This document shows positions 45,744 to 54,252 of a stretch of 64,000 nucleotides of DNA, in pieces. The translations under genes and the position numbers were made by a program. The stretch spans positions 124,001-188,000 of the forward strand of contig NZ_JNWV01000019.1 of assembly GCF_000716535.1 (NCBI RefSeq), written 5' to 3'. Position 1 is the first letter of the stretch, and each line of letters starts with the position of its first letter. The DNA comes from Streptomyces flaveolus (GTDB lineage: Bacteria; Actinomycetota; Actinomycetes; Streptomycetales; Streptomycetaceae). Under the pieces are notes generated by a model, which saw only the letters and a list, made by a program, of their open reading frames with translations, was not told the DNA's origin and searched no databases.

Positions 45744-45787
45744 GGCGGTTCGGTGCGGATCGCGGCGGGGCCGCCGGGCGAACCGCC
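45744..45787. terminator. Possible terminator between convergent genes
   Basis: GGCGGTTCG (45744-45752) and CGAACCGCC (45779-45787) are perfect 9-bp complements enclosing a GC-rich loop that can itself fold. Confidence 0.5.
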
Positions 45788-45819
45788 CCGGTCACGCAAC
45801 CTCCGAGGGAACCCCCCGG

Positions 45820-46305
45820 TCACACGCCCGACGGGCTGTCCTGGATGTCCTCCGGCAGGACCTCCTCACGGGCCGCCAGCTTGCGCAGCATCTCCAGGAC
45901 CCGGTCACGGGACTCGTCCGCCGCGTCGATCGCCTCCATGCACTGCCAGTACGTCGTCTCGTCGGCCGCGGCGCTGGCCATGCCGACCAGGGCTATGCCG
46001 ACCTCGCCGAGCAGACCGCCGAGGCAGAGCAGGGTCTCGCGGGCGTCGTCGAGCTGGGTGAGCTGGGCGGCGCGCAGGTCGCCGGGGTCGAGTTCGGGCG
46101 GGTCCAGGACTCCGCAGCCACGGCCCGCCAGCTCCGTCAGTCCCAGTGCCTCGCCGCGCAGTTCCGGCGGGCCGGACACCGCGAGGCGGCTCCCGATCGC
46201 CTGTGCCAGCGCCTGCGCCTGCCAGACCTCCGCCATCATCTCCGCCGCGTCGGCGCCACCCGCCAGGGCTCGCCTGCTCGTGAGAATGAGCCGTACCGCG
46301 TCCAT
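45820..46305 (-). CDS. Conserved helical protein of unknown function (DUF6099-like)
   Basis: 161 aa, nearly all helix-forming, Ala/Leu/Glu-rich, with two cysteines (GCGVLD, LLCLGG). MDAVRLILTSRRALAGGADAAEMMAEVW begins a typical streptomycete protein; I recall the label DUF6099 but cannot confirm it. GGGGGC precedes the ATG. Its promoter probably lies in the AT-richer 46306-46472 stretch. No role can be given. Confidence 0.7.
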   Translation of the reverse strand: MDAVRLILTSRRALAGGADAAEMMAEVWQAQALAQAIGSRLAVSGPPELRGEALGLTELAGRGCGVLDPPELDPGDLRAAQLTQLDDARETLLCLGGLLGEVGIALVGMASAAADETTYWQCMEAIDAADESRDRVLEMLRKLAAREEVLPEDIQDSPSGV

Positions 46306-46413
46306 CCGTGCCCCCGTCCCTCCACCGCGCCACCCTCGCACGGCTGCCCGAACTCCCTTGTTCACTACCCAGCGTGAGGGACCCTGGGGCGAAAAGCCAG
46401 AGGAAGACGGAAA

Positions 46414-46459
46414 TCTGTGGACAACAATTCGGATTCGACCGGTGATTTGACTCCACAGA
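46414..46459. repeat. Inverted repeat in an AT-rich gap
   Basis: TCTGTGGA (46414-46421) and TCCACAGA (46452-46459) flank a 30-base, relatively AT-rich spacer. The repeat lies just beyond the MazG-like stop and upstream of the helical protein gene, so it may be a weak terminator or a regulator site. Confidence 0.45.
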
Positions 46460-46472
46460 GTAATAACGGAAT

Positions 46473-46832
46473 TTAGCGCTCCGATTGCTGGTCCCCGGAG
46501 CCGGGAAGCGGAAAGCGGCCCTCGTTGCGGTCGATCTTCGCGGCCAGCGCGGCGAGCGGGTCGATGCCGAGGACCTCGCAGAACTGGAGCAGATAGGCCA
46601 GGACGTCGGCGACCTCGTCGGTGACGCGGTGGGCCGTGCCGGGGTCGTCCATCACTCGGGCGGACTCCTCGGGCGTCAGCCACTGGAAGATCTCGACCAG
46701 TTCGGAGGCCTCCACCGAGAGGGCGGCGACGAGGTTCTTGGGCGTGTGGTAGGGCTGCCAGTTCCGCGCGGCGGCGAACTCGGCCAGTCTGCGCTGGAGT
46801 CGGGCCAGGCCGGGATCGGGGTGTTCGGTCAC
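46473..46832 (-). CDS. MazG-like nucleotide pyrophosphohydrolase
   Basis: 119 aa, single all-helical MazG/RS21-C6 domain. The metal site is built by EASELVEIFQWL (ExxE, about 41-52) and DEVADVLAYLLQF (ExxD, about 71-83). Such enzymes hydrolyse non-canonical or excess (d)NTPs to NMP and pyrophosphate. The GTG start overlaps the stop of the upstream ATPase gene (GTGA), so the two are co-expressed; the functional link is unknown. Confidence 0.87.
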   Translation of the reverse strand: MTEHPDPGLARLQRRLAEFAAARNWQPYHTPKNLVAALSVEASELVEIFQWLTPEESARVMDDPGTAHRVTDEVADVLAYLLQFCEVLGIDPLAALAAKIDRNEGRFPLPGSGDQQSER

Positions 46833-48028
46833 GGGTTCAGGTGTACCACCGTGACACCGGGGGTCCTGGTGGCCCACGAGGCGTCGCTCACCGCGGCCAC
46901 ACAGCGGATGTGCCCCCGCTCGCCCATCCGCGCGGCCACCGTCAGCAACTCCCGCCGCTGGCGCGGATCCAGGCCGCGGTCGAAGCCGTCGACGAGGACG
47001 GTGAGCGTCCGCAGGGCGTCGGGCACCTCGCCCGGGGTGTCCACGTCGAGCACGCCGGGCCCGGTCAGCAGCACCAGTGTCAGCGCGAGGTAGCGCAGTT
47101 CGCCGTCGCCCAGCCGGGCGAGTTCGCTGCGGAAGCCGTCGCCGCGGTCGAGCAGCGCCCGTACCGTGCCGTCGGCCAGCGGCTCGGCGACCAGGTCGGT
47201 CACCCGCCCGGCACAGCCCGCGCGCAGTGCCTCGACCAGTTGGCCGTGCCGCCGGCCGCACTCCGCGCGCGTGCGCCACAGCACGTCGGCGAGGTTGTCG
47301 CAGCCGCGCAGCAGCCGGCCCGAGCCGGTGGGGACGGGGGCGCGCATGTACTCGGGGCGCGGATCGCAGGGGAAGACGGAGCGCAGGGCGACGACCATCT
47401 GCTCGGCGGCGGCGAGCACATGGCGCTGGCCGTCCGTCTTGCCGGCCACGCGCAGCGGCAGCAGGGCGGTGCCCAGGCGGTCGTCGGGGAGCGGGGCGCG
47501 GGTGACCGGGGCGGAGCCGGCGGTGTGCCAGGCGGCCTGGACGGTCCGGCGTCCGGGGTCACGCAGGGCGGTCTCCAGCAGGACGACTCCGCGCGCGGTC
47601 AGCCGCTCCCCCACGATCCGCAGGTACGGCTCGGCCTGGACGGCGAGGTCGAGCCGGACCGGGCCCTCGGCGCCGTCGGCCGTGCAGCCGATCCGGAATC
47701 CCCGCCGCCCCTCCGCGTCGGGGCGGGCCCGTTCCGGCACGCAGGCGGCCGGGTCCGGGAACGCCTCCCCGAGGGGGGCGCCGCCGCCGAGCCGTGCCAG
47801 CGCCTCGTACGCGGCGAGTGCGGTGGTCTTGCCGGCCCCGCTGGGCCCCGCGAACACGGTGACCGGGCCGAGCGGGAACCCGGCCCGCCGGTGCCCGGCG
47901 AAGGCCGACAGCCGTAGTTCGGTGATCCGGGAGCGGATGTCGGGGGACGGACGGGACTGCGCGGGGGGAAGGGGGGCGGCGGACGCGTCGGCCGCCGGCG
48001 GCTCAGCGGACACGGAGGGCACGGCCAT
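46829..48028 (-). CDS. RecF/SMC-like AAA ATPase
   Basis: 399 aa from 48028. After an unstructured Pro/Ala-rich head, ITELRLSAFAGHRRAGFPLGPVTVFAGPSGAGKTTAL contains the Walker A motif (61-69). Near the C-terminus, LARLGDGELRYLALTL resembles the ABC/SMC signature and LTVLVDGFDRGLDPRQRREL is a Walker B with Asp where Glu is usual, so hydrolysis may be slow. This is the layout of OLD/RecF-like ATPases without a nuclease domain. A GTG at 48070 is also possible. Coupled to the MazG-like gene. Confidence 0.75.
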   Translation of the reverse strand: MAVPSVSAEPPAADASAAPLPPAQSRPSPDIRSRITELRLSAFAGHRRAGFPLGPVTVFAGPSGAGKTTALAAYEALARLGGGAPLGEAFPDPAACVPERARPDAEGRRGFRIGCTADGAEGPVRLDLAVQAEPYLRIVGERLTARGVVLLETALRDPGRRTVQAAWHTAGSAPVTRAPLPDDRLGTALLPLRVAGKTDGQRHVLAAAEQMVVALRSVFPCDPRPEYMRAPVPTGSGRLLRGCDNLADVLWRTRAECGRRHGQLVEALRAGCAGRVTDLVAEPLADGTVRALLDRGDGFRSELARLGDGELRYLALTLVLLTGPGVLDVDTPGEVPDALRTLTVLVDGFDRGLDPRQRRELLTVAARMGERGHIRCVAAVSDASWATRTPGVTVVHLNP

Positions 48029-48207
48029 ATGCGGACCGTAGGCCTCCGCCTGTACGCCGAACCGTTTCACTGCCGGACGTTCCTACGATCGGGGGACCTG
48101 ACGGCAACCGACATCCCGCGCAGACCAGGAATTTTGCAGAAGATGACGCTCTTGTGGTCGTTGTCGGTGCTCACCGTTACTCTGCCGGGGTGTACGAGGA
48201 GTTCGAG

Positions 48208-49860
48208 ATGGGCGATCCGGCGGCGCGCAGGCGTGCGGCGATCGCCGCGGAGAAGGACCGGCTGGCCCGCGACCGTGAGCGGCGCGAATCCCGCGACCGC
48301 ACGGCGGTCAGCGGCTTCCTGCGCCGGAAGTGGGCCTGGCTGGGCGTGACCGGCGACGCCGTCACCGCCGTGCACGGCGTTCTGGACGAACTCTCGGCCG
48401 TACCGGGCCTGCCCGCCGACACGCGCGCCGTGCTGCGGGCCGCGGCCGCCGGCGCACCCGACCGCGAGGCGCTCCTCCCGGCGGTGCGCAGGGCGCTGGA
48501 ACACGCGGCTCCCGAAGAAGTGCTGGCGCACGTACGGGCACTGTGGGACGCGGACATTCCGTGGCTGACCGACGCGGGAGCGGAGCGCTGCCGGGTGATC
48601 TGCTCCAGCGCGCCGAGCCTGCTGCTCGTCAGCGGCCGGGCGCGCGCCGTCTCCGGCGGTGCGGCCTTCTCCCTCTTCGCGGCCGCCGCCACCCGCGGCG
48701 CCGTCCCCGTGCCCACGCGCCATCTGCCCGACATCCTGTCCTGGGCGCCGCTGCCCGTCCTGGACGACCTGGTGGACCACGGCGGTCTGCTGCCCGAGGA
48801 CAGGCCGTGGGCCGACCGGGACCCGGACGAGGCGCTCTACCTGCGCGCACGCCTCGTGCCGGGCAAGGTCACCGCGCAGGAGGCGGCCGCCCTGGAGTGG
48901 ACGGACTACCTGCGGCGCGAGGCGTTCCTGAGCGGTGCGCGCCTGGAGCGGCTGGACCCCGCCGATCTGTGGGACCTGCTGTACGACGTCGTCGCCGACG
49001 GGGACGTCACACGGATCGACGAGCTCGACGCCCTGCTGCCCCGCACTCAGCAGATCCAGCTCCGGGACCTCAGGTCCGGGGCGATCAACGGGGAATGGCC
49101 GCGCGAGACGGTCGCCGACACGGGGCTGTGGCTGCTGATGGCCAGCTTGTGGCAGCCGCGGGAGAGCGTCAGTCCCCAACTGAGCCCCTTCCACGCGCTG
49201 GTGGCGCTGAACCGCGCGTACGACCTGCTGAAGGCGGGCCGGCTGGAGGAGGCCGGGCAGCAGGCGGCACGGTTCGAGAAGGGCGGCACCGGCAGGAAGC
49301 CCGGCACCGGACTGCGTCAGGAGGCGCTCACCATAAGGGCGTACGTCGCCGCGGTGGAGGGCGACCTCGCTCAGGCCGAGGCGCTCACGGAGGCCGCCGT
49401 CGGGCTGGGTGAGCAGGCCGAGGCCAATCTGGCTCTGGTGCGCACTTGGAGGGCCACGCCGAAGAACAGGCGCGACCGGGTCACCAACCCGTTCATCGAA
49501 CTCGGACTGGACCATGGCTCGTTCCGGTGGGAGAAGCACTGCCGGGAGCTGTTCCGCGAGGCCGAGGGCGACCACACCGAGCAGGCCCGGATCAACGACG
49601 CGGAGGAGCGCATCCGCGCCGCGCAGGGCGCCGAGGCGGGTCTGTCGGTCTTCTTCCGGATCCCCCTGGAGCCCGACCGCTATCTGATGCCGGACTCGGT
49701 TCCCGCCACGCTCGTACCGCCGGTGGCGGCGCTGCCACGGCGCACGCCCGCGGTGAGCGGCGCGGAACTGGAGCGGATCCGGGCGCGCGCCGCCGTGGAA
49801 CTCCTCGACGATCTGCGCAGCACGCCACCACGTCTCGACCGCCACGACCGACGGGCCTGA
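48208..49860 (+). CDS. Unrecognised helical protein heading the Hsp70-nuclease operon
   Basis: 550 aa, predominantly helical, no membrane segment. The N-terminus is charged coiled-coil-like (ARRRAAIAAEKDRLARDRERR). The C-terminal half has repeat-like helical pairs (HALVALNRAYDLLKAGRLEEAGQQAARFE; TIRAYVAAVEGDLAQAEALTEAA) suggesting TPR-type packing. The ATG at 48208 is chosen for GAGGAG 6 bp upstream, better than upstream in-frame starts. 49 bp separate it from the next gene. It may be the substrate adaptor of the Hsp70 protein. Confidence 0.65.
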   Translation: MGDPAARRRAAIAAEKDRLARDRERRESRDRTAVSGFLRRKWAWLGVTGDAVTAVHGVLDELSAVPGLPADTRAVLRAAAAGAPDREALLPAVRRALEHAAPEEVLAHVRALWDADIPWLTDAGAERCRVICSSAPSLLLVSGRARAVSGGAAFSLFAAAATRGAVPVPTRHLPDILSWAPLPVLDDLVDHGGLLPEDRPWADRDPDEALYLRARLVPGKVTAQEAAALEWTDYLRREAFLSGARLERLDPADLWDLLYDVVADGDVTRIDELDALLPRTQQIQLRDLRSGAINGEWPRETVADTGLWLLMASLWQPRESVSPQLSPFHALVALNRAYDLLKAGRLEEAGQQAARFEKGGTGRKPGTGLRQEALTIRAYVAAVEGDLAQAEALTEAAVGLGEQAEANLALVRTWRATPKNRRDRVTNPFIELGLDHGSFRWEKHCRELFREAEGDHTEQARINDAEERIRAAQGAEAGLSVFFRIPLEPDRYLMPDSVPATLVPPVAALPRRTPAVSGAELERIRARAAVELLDDLRSTPPRLDRHDRRA

Positions 49861-49909
49861 TCACCGCCCGGCCGTTCTCCACACCCTCTCTGCGAGGTAA
49901 CCGTCCGCG

Positions 49910-50710
49910 ATGTCCCCCAGCAAGAACCCCTCCCGATCGACCGGCTCCCGGGGCCGGTCAGCCGACCAGAAGGCCGCGCCGAGGAAGGCCGCCGCCAGGA
50001 AGAGGGTCGACAAGGCCGACCGCCCCGGACGCATCTGTCCGGCGTGCGGCGGTGTGCAGCCCGGGTCGGAGGGGCGCGCCAAGACCCCCAAGCCCACCGG
50101 TCTGCGCATACGCCAGGCCGGCCGCGCGGCCACCGCCCGGCCGGCACCGGCCACGGCCGCGAAACGACCGGGTTCCACCGAAGCAGCGGTGGAGCCCACC
50201 GCAACGCCCGCACCCGCCGAGGCCACCGAACCGCCCGCGCCCGCCGAGGCCCCGGCGGCGCCCGCCCGGGTCCCGGTGGACGCGCCCACGCTGATCAAGG
50301 GCATCGTCGAACGCGTCCCCGCCGCCCTCGCGGAGTCCGCGGCGGGCGACACGCCCCCGTCGGGCGCGCTGACCGCGGCCGTGCGCAAGGCCGTTCTGGA
50401 CGAGTTCCGCACCCGCGCGGCCTTCACCGGCCGCGTGGCCGAGATGGACGCCCTGCTGTGGACACAGCCGGACCACGGCGGCCCCGCCGTCCGCGCCTCG
50501 ATGGCGGACCATCTCAAGGCCCTCGGGATCCGGCGGCTGGACGCACCGGACCGGGCGGAGGCGTTCGTCGTCACGGAGGGGACGGGCGATGCCTTCGAGC
50601 TGCTCCGCCCCGCCTACGTCGACGATCTGACGGGCAAGGTCATCCTGGCCGGTCAGCTCCGGCGGATCGCGCCGGACGCGGCACAGCACACCACGGGAGA
50701 AGACGCATGA
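49910..50710 (+). CDS. GrpE-like protein with CxxC N-terminus
   Basis: 266 aa. A Lys/Arg/Ser-rich head with one CPAC motif (about 43-46) and a long Ala/Pro/Glu linker lead to a C-terminal domain (about 130-255). Its end, AFVVTEGTGDAFELLRPAYVDDLTGKVILAGQLRRI, resembles the beta domain of GrpE nucleotide exchange factors. Overlap with an Hsp70 gene (ATGA) fits a co-chaperone role. The GrpE match is by pattern only and is the uncertain part. Confidence 0.6.
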   Translation: MSPSKNPSRSTGSRGRSADQKAAPRKAAARKRVDKADRPGRICPACGGVQPGSEGRAKTPKPTGLRIRQAGRAATARPAPATAAKRPGSTEAAVEPTATPAPAEATEPPAPAEAPAAPARVPVDAPTLIKGIVERVPAALAESAAGDTPPSGALTAAVRKAVLDEFRTRAAFTGRVAEMDALLWTQPDHGGPAVRASMADHLKALGIRRLDAPDRAEAFVVTEGTGDAFELLRPAYVDDLTGKVILAGQLRRIAPDAAQHTTGEDA

Positions 50711-52731
50711 CCGCCACCGGTATCGACTTCGGCACCACGAACTCGGTGGCCGCGCAGTGGACCGGTGGCGAGTTCGCCGAGGTGCTGGAGATCGGCGGCC
50801 ACGGACTGGACGCCACCTGGCGCCGTCCGGGCTTCGAGCTGCTGTACCCGTCGGTGGTCGGCACCAGTTCGCTGCGCACCGGCACCCTGTTCGGCTGGGA
50901 GGCCAAGCTGCGTTCCGAGCGCGCCGTGGAGGCGTGCAAGCGGATGCTGCGCGAGGAACCCCTCGTCACCATCGGGGGCGAGCGGTTCGCCGCCACCACC
51001 GCCGCTGCCGCGGTGTTCCGGTCGATGGTCGTCGCCGCGCAGGACGAGGCGGCCACGGACATCGACGAGGCGGTCATCACCGTACCGGCCAACGCCACCG
51101 GCGCGGCCCGGTTCCGTACCCGGGAGGCGGCCCGGGCCGCGGGCATCAGGGTGCGCGCCCTGCTGAACGAGCCGACCGCCGCGGCCATCGCCTACGCCCA
51201 CTACCTGGAGGAGGAGGGCGAGTTCCTGGTCTTCGACTGGGGCGGCGGCACGATGGACGCCACCCTCCTGCTGCACGACGACGGCTTCTTCGACGAGAAG
51301 GCCAGCCGTGGTGTCAACCGGCTCGGCGGCCTGGAGATCGACGAACGGCTGCGCCGGATGGTCCTGGAGCGGTCCCCCGCGCAGCGGGCCTGGACGGAGT
51401 CGGAGAAGCGGCAGTTCCGGCTCGACATCGAACGCAGCAAGATCCTGCTGTCCCAGCAGGAGTCGGTCAGCGTGCTGACCCCGGACGGCGTGTCGGTGGA
51501 GATCGGCCAGGACGAGTTCTCGTACGAGATCCAGGACCTGATCACCCGGGCGCTGGAGCCCGTCGAGGAGTGCCTCGCCCAGGCACAGCTCGACCCCGAG
51601 GACCTGACCGCCGTGCTGATGATCGGCGGCAGCAGCCAGATTCCGGCGGTGCGCGCCGCGGTCGCCGAGGCGCTCGACCGGGATCCGGTGTCCGTCGAGG
51701 CGTTCGACCCGATGACGGCGGTGGCCGAGGGTGCGGCGATCTGCGCCGCCGCCATGGCCGGGGAACTGAGCAGCATCATCCGGGTCGTCAACACGCACGC
51801 GCTCGGCACGGTCACGACCGGGAGCGACGGCAGCAGGCAGTTCAGCACCCTGATCCCGCGCAACCTGCGGCTGCCCCAGCAGCGCGTGAAGTCGTACGAG
51901 CCCAACAAGGACAACGTCACCAAGCTGACGGTCGAGGTCTGGGAAGGTGCGCCGGACCGGCCGGTCGAGCACCCGGACAACGTCAAGCTGACCGAGCTCC
52001 AGCTCACGTACCCGGAGCCCTGCCGTGACCGGAGCGAGGGCGTCTTCGACCTGGAGTTCACCTACAGCAAGGAGGGGCTGCTGTCGGTCGAGGCGACCCT
52101 GCAGCGCACCGGCGAGGTCGTGCTCAACGGTGAGGTCAAGGTGTTCGGTGACGGCGCGGTGGAGCCGGAGGTGACCAAGGAGCTCGAACGGCTGCTGGCC
52201 CTGTCCCCGGCCGCGCGGCCGGTGCCGAAGCCCACGCATCCGCAGACCCCGGCGGGCAGGCCGCGGCAGGCCGGCGAGTCCACCGAGCCACTGGTCGTGG
52301 ACGGCTCCAACCTCGCCTGGAACGGCAGACCGCCGCGCACGCAGGGCGGCCGGCCGAGCTTCGCGGCGCTCCAGGCGGCGGTGACCGCGCTCCGGTTCAA
52401 GCACCCGCAGCGCGACATCCACGTGGTCGTGGACGCCTCCCTGCGGCACCAGGTCAGCGCGGAGGAACGGCCGCTGGTGGAGCAGGCGGTCGCGGAGCAC
52501 CACGTCGTGCAGCCGCCGGCCGGCACGGAGGGCCGGGGTGACGCGTTGGTCATCAGCATCGCCGAGGAAGTGGGCGGCATCATCGTCTCCAACGACAACT
52601 TCGCCCCGTTCCAGAAGGACAGCCCCTGGCTGCTGAGCAAGGGGCGCGTCATGGGAGCGACGCAGTCGCACGGTGTGTGGGTGTTCACCGCCCGCACCCC
52701 GAACCCGGCGACGGGAGCCGTGCGGCACTGA
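50707..52731 (+). CDS. Hsp70-family ATPase fused to a PIN/NYN (Zc3h12a-like) nuclease
   Basis: 674 aa. Residues ~4-400 are an Hsp70 ATPase: phosphate 1 GIDFGTTNSVA, VITVPANATGAAR, NEPTAAAIAYAH, phosphate 2 FDWGGGTMDATLL, adenosine motif MIGGSSQIPAVR. Residues ~400-500 are a shortened beta substrate-binding part. After a Pro linker, ~528-674 form a PIN/NYN-type domain with acidic motifs VVDGSNLAW, VVVDAS, GRGDALVISIA and SNDNF, as in Zc3h12a-type ribonucleases. A helical lid is not apparent. The ATG overlaps the GrpE-like stop. Confidence 0.83.
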   Translation: MTATGIDFGTTNSVAAQWTGGEFAEVLEIGGHGLDATWRRPGFELLYPSVVGTSSLRTGTLFGWEAKLRSERAVEACKRMLREEPLVTIGGERFAATTAAAAVFRSMVVAAQDEAATDIDEAVITVPANATGAARFRTREAARAAGIRVRALLNEPTAAAIAYAHYLEEEGEFLVFDWGGGTMDATLLLHDDGFFDEKASRGVNRLGGLEIDERLRRMVLERSPAQRAWTESEKRQFRLDIERSKILLSQQESVSVLTPDGVSVEIGQDEFSYEIQDLITRALEPVEECLAQAQLDPEDLTAVLMIGGSSQIPAVRAAVAEALDRDPVSVEAFDPMTAVAEGAAICAAAMAGELSSIIRVVNTHALGTVTTGSDGSRQFSTLIPRNLRLPQQRVKSYEPNKDNVTKLTVEVWEGAPDRPVEHPDNVKLTELQLTYPEPCRDRSEGVFDLEFTYSKEGLLSVEATLQRTGEVVLNGEVKVFGDGAVEPEVTKELERLLALSPAARPVPKPTHPQTPAGRPRQAGESTEPLVVDGSNLAWNGRPPRTQGGRPSFAALQAAVTALRFKHPQRDIHVVVDASLRHQVSAEERPLVEQAVAEHHVVQPPAGTEGRGDALVISIAEEVGGIIVSNDNFAPFQKDSPWLLSKGRVMGATQSHGVWVFTARTPNPATGAVRH

Positions 52732-52888
52732 GCACACGCTTCTCGCCGGCCCCGCGCCTCACGGCCACTCCCTGGGAGAGGGCCGCGGGGCGCGGCGCCG
52801 GGGCCGGACCCGGTTGCCGTGCCGGGGCGGCAGTCCGCGCTCCGCCGGGGCCGTGCCGCGTACGGCTGGATCCCGCATCACACACCGC

Positions 52889-53225
52889 CGTGGCCGCACC
52901 ACGCACCATCGAACCGTGCGGCACAGGCCGGAGCCCGCATCGTGCACCACCGTGGCCCCACCACGCGCCGTCAGAACCGCACCGCGCACGGCCAGAGCCC
53001 GCATCGTGCAGCGCCGTGGCCTCACCACACGCCGTCAGAACCGCACCGCGCACGGCCAGAGCCCGCACCGTGCACCGCCGAGACCCGCACCGCACGCCGC
53101 CGTGGCCCCACCACGCCATCAGAACTGCATCCTGCACGGCCCCCAACCGCATCGTGCACCACCGTGGCCGCACCACGCGCCGTCGCAACCCCGCCGCACA
53201 CGGCCGGAACTCACACCGCGCACGC
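52889..53225. repeat. Minisatellite A: five ~63-bp units
   Basis: Units start with CGTGGCCNCACCACGC at 52889, 52951, 53015, 53101 and 53163 (spacings 62, 64, 86, 62); the third carries an extra ~22 bp. They share CGTCAGAACCGCACCGCGCA and GCCCGCATCGTGCA segments. Reading frames are open on several strands only because stops are rare in this composition; I do not call a gene. Confidence 0.85.
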
Positions 53226-53283
53226 CGAGACCCGCACCGCTCACCTTCGGCGCCCGCATCGCGCACGCCCGAGACCCGGGGCG

Positions 53284-53550
53284 CGCACCGCCGAAGCCCC
53301 CGGTGCACGCCCGAGCCCCGGGACGCGCACCGCCGAAGCCCCCGCAGCCGAGCCCCGGGACGCGCACCGCCGAAGCCCCCGCAGCACGCCCGGGACCCGG
53401 GAGGCGCACCGCCGGAATCCCCGCTGCACGCCCGAGCCCCGGGACGCGCACCGCCGGAATCCCCGCAGCACGCCCGAGACCCCGGGTCAGAGCACCGCCG
53501 AAGCCCCCGGTGCACGGGCGCGCACCGCCGAAGCCCCCGCGGCAAACCCA
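53284..53550. repeat. Minisatellite B: seven ~42-bp units
   Basis: Units containing CGCACCGCCG(A/G)A(A/G)(G/T)CCCC start at 53284, 53326, 53363, 53405, 53447, 53491 and 53521; the usual spacing is 42 bp. They are contiguous, without unique spacers. Together with minisatellite A they fill most of the 906-bp gap 52732-53637, which otherwise shows nothing. Confidence 0.85.
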
Positions 53551-53637
53551 GGACCGGGGCGGGGCGAACCGGCGGCGGCCCCGCGGCGCGGCCGGCCCCG
53601 GCCGGTGCCGTGGGGCGCGTGTCGGTGTGGGGGTCGT

Positions 53638-54027
53638 TCAGCCGCCCGAGATCGCCGCGCCCTCCATGAGTCCGCTGACCTCCGTCCCGGGCGGCGTGAG
53701 GAGGAAGACGTTCCGGTCGACGCGGTGCATACCGCTGCCCAGCCCGAAGACGACGCCCGTGCTGAAGTCGAGGACGCGCTTGGCGACGTCGCCCTCCGCG
53801 CCGGACAGGTCGAGCAGCACCGGCGCTCCGGCCATCAGGGTCTCGGCGACCTCCCGGGCGTCCGCGAAGACGTTGACGCGCAGGACCACGAACCGGCGCC
53901 GCGTCTCGGTCTCGGCGTCGGGCAGCGAGCGGTGGTTCACCGCGGACGGCCAGGCGTCCCGGCCCCGCAGCGGCACGACCTGGGCGAGCCCTTCCCACTG
54001 TTCATCGGTGACGTCGTAACGGCTCAC
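53638..54027 (-). CDS. SepF-like protein
   Basis: 129 aa. The SepF fold is clear from RFVVLRVNVFADAREVAETLMAG (about 48-70), VLLDLSGAEGDVAKRVLDFSTGVVFGLGS and VFLLTPPGTEVSG. It lacks the membrane-binding N-terminal helix and long linker of canonical SepF, so it is one of the extra SepF-like proteins (SflA/SflB type) of Streptomyces that tune Z-ring and polar-growth functions. The GTG at 54027 follows GGGGGAG. A short start at the edge of an AT-richer promoter region. Confidence 0.82.
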   Translation of the reverse strand: MSRYDVTDEQWEGLAQVVPLRGRDAWPSAVNHRSLPDAETETRRRFVVLRVNVFADAREVAETLMAGAPVLLDLSGAEGDVAKRVLDFSTGVVFGLGSGMHRVDRNVFLLTPPGTEVSGLMEGAAISGG

Positions 54028-54252
54028 CGGCTCCCCCTGACCTGACTCGCACTCAATGCCTGCACCAGCCAATTCTTACGCCAAGTCACCCGTTCGGCCC
54101 AACAACGACACGGTGCGCGACCGGGCCGGCCGTATCTCACGCGTCACACACTGCGTCAGATGTGCGGATACGTCCGCTTCTTACCGGGCTCATACCCGAC
54201 TCTTCATCGGTCTCCGCGCGTCGCTCACCCGCCGCCGCTAGCGTCGCGTGCC

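Noticed and set aside
53284..53550. CRISPR array
   Set aside because: Units are contiguous and vary along their whole length; there are no unique spacers of constant size and no cas genes.
52677..54019. Long overlapping open frames on both strands across the repeat arrays
   Set aside because: All frames stay open because the repeats are stop-poor and GC-rich; the predicted proteins are only Pro/Arg/Ala runs, with no ribosome site and no family resemblance.
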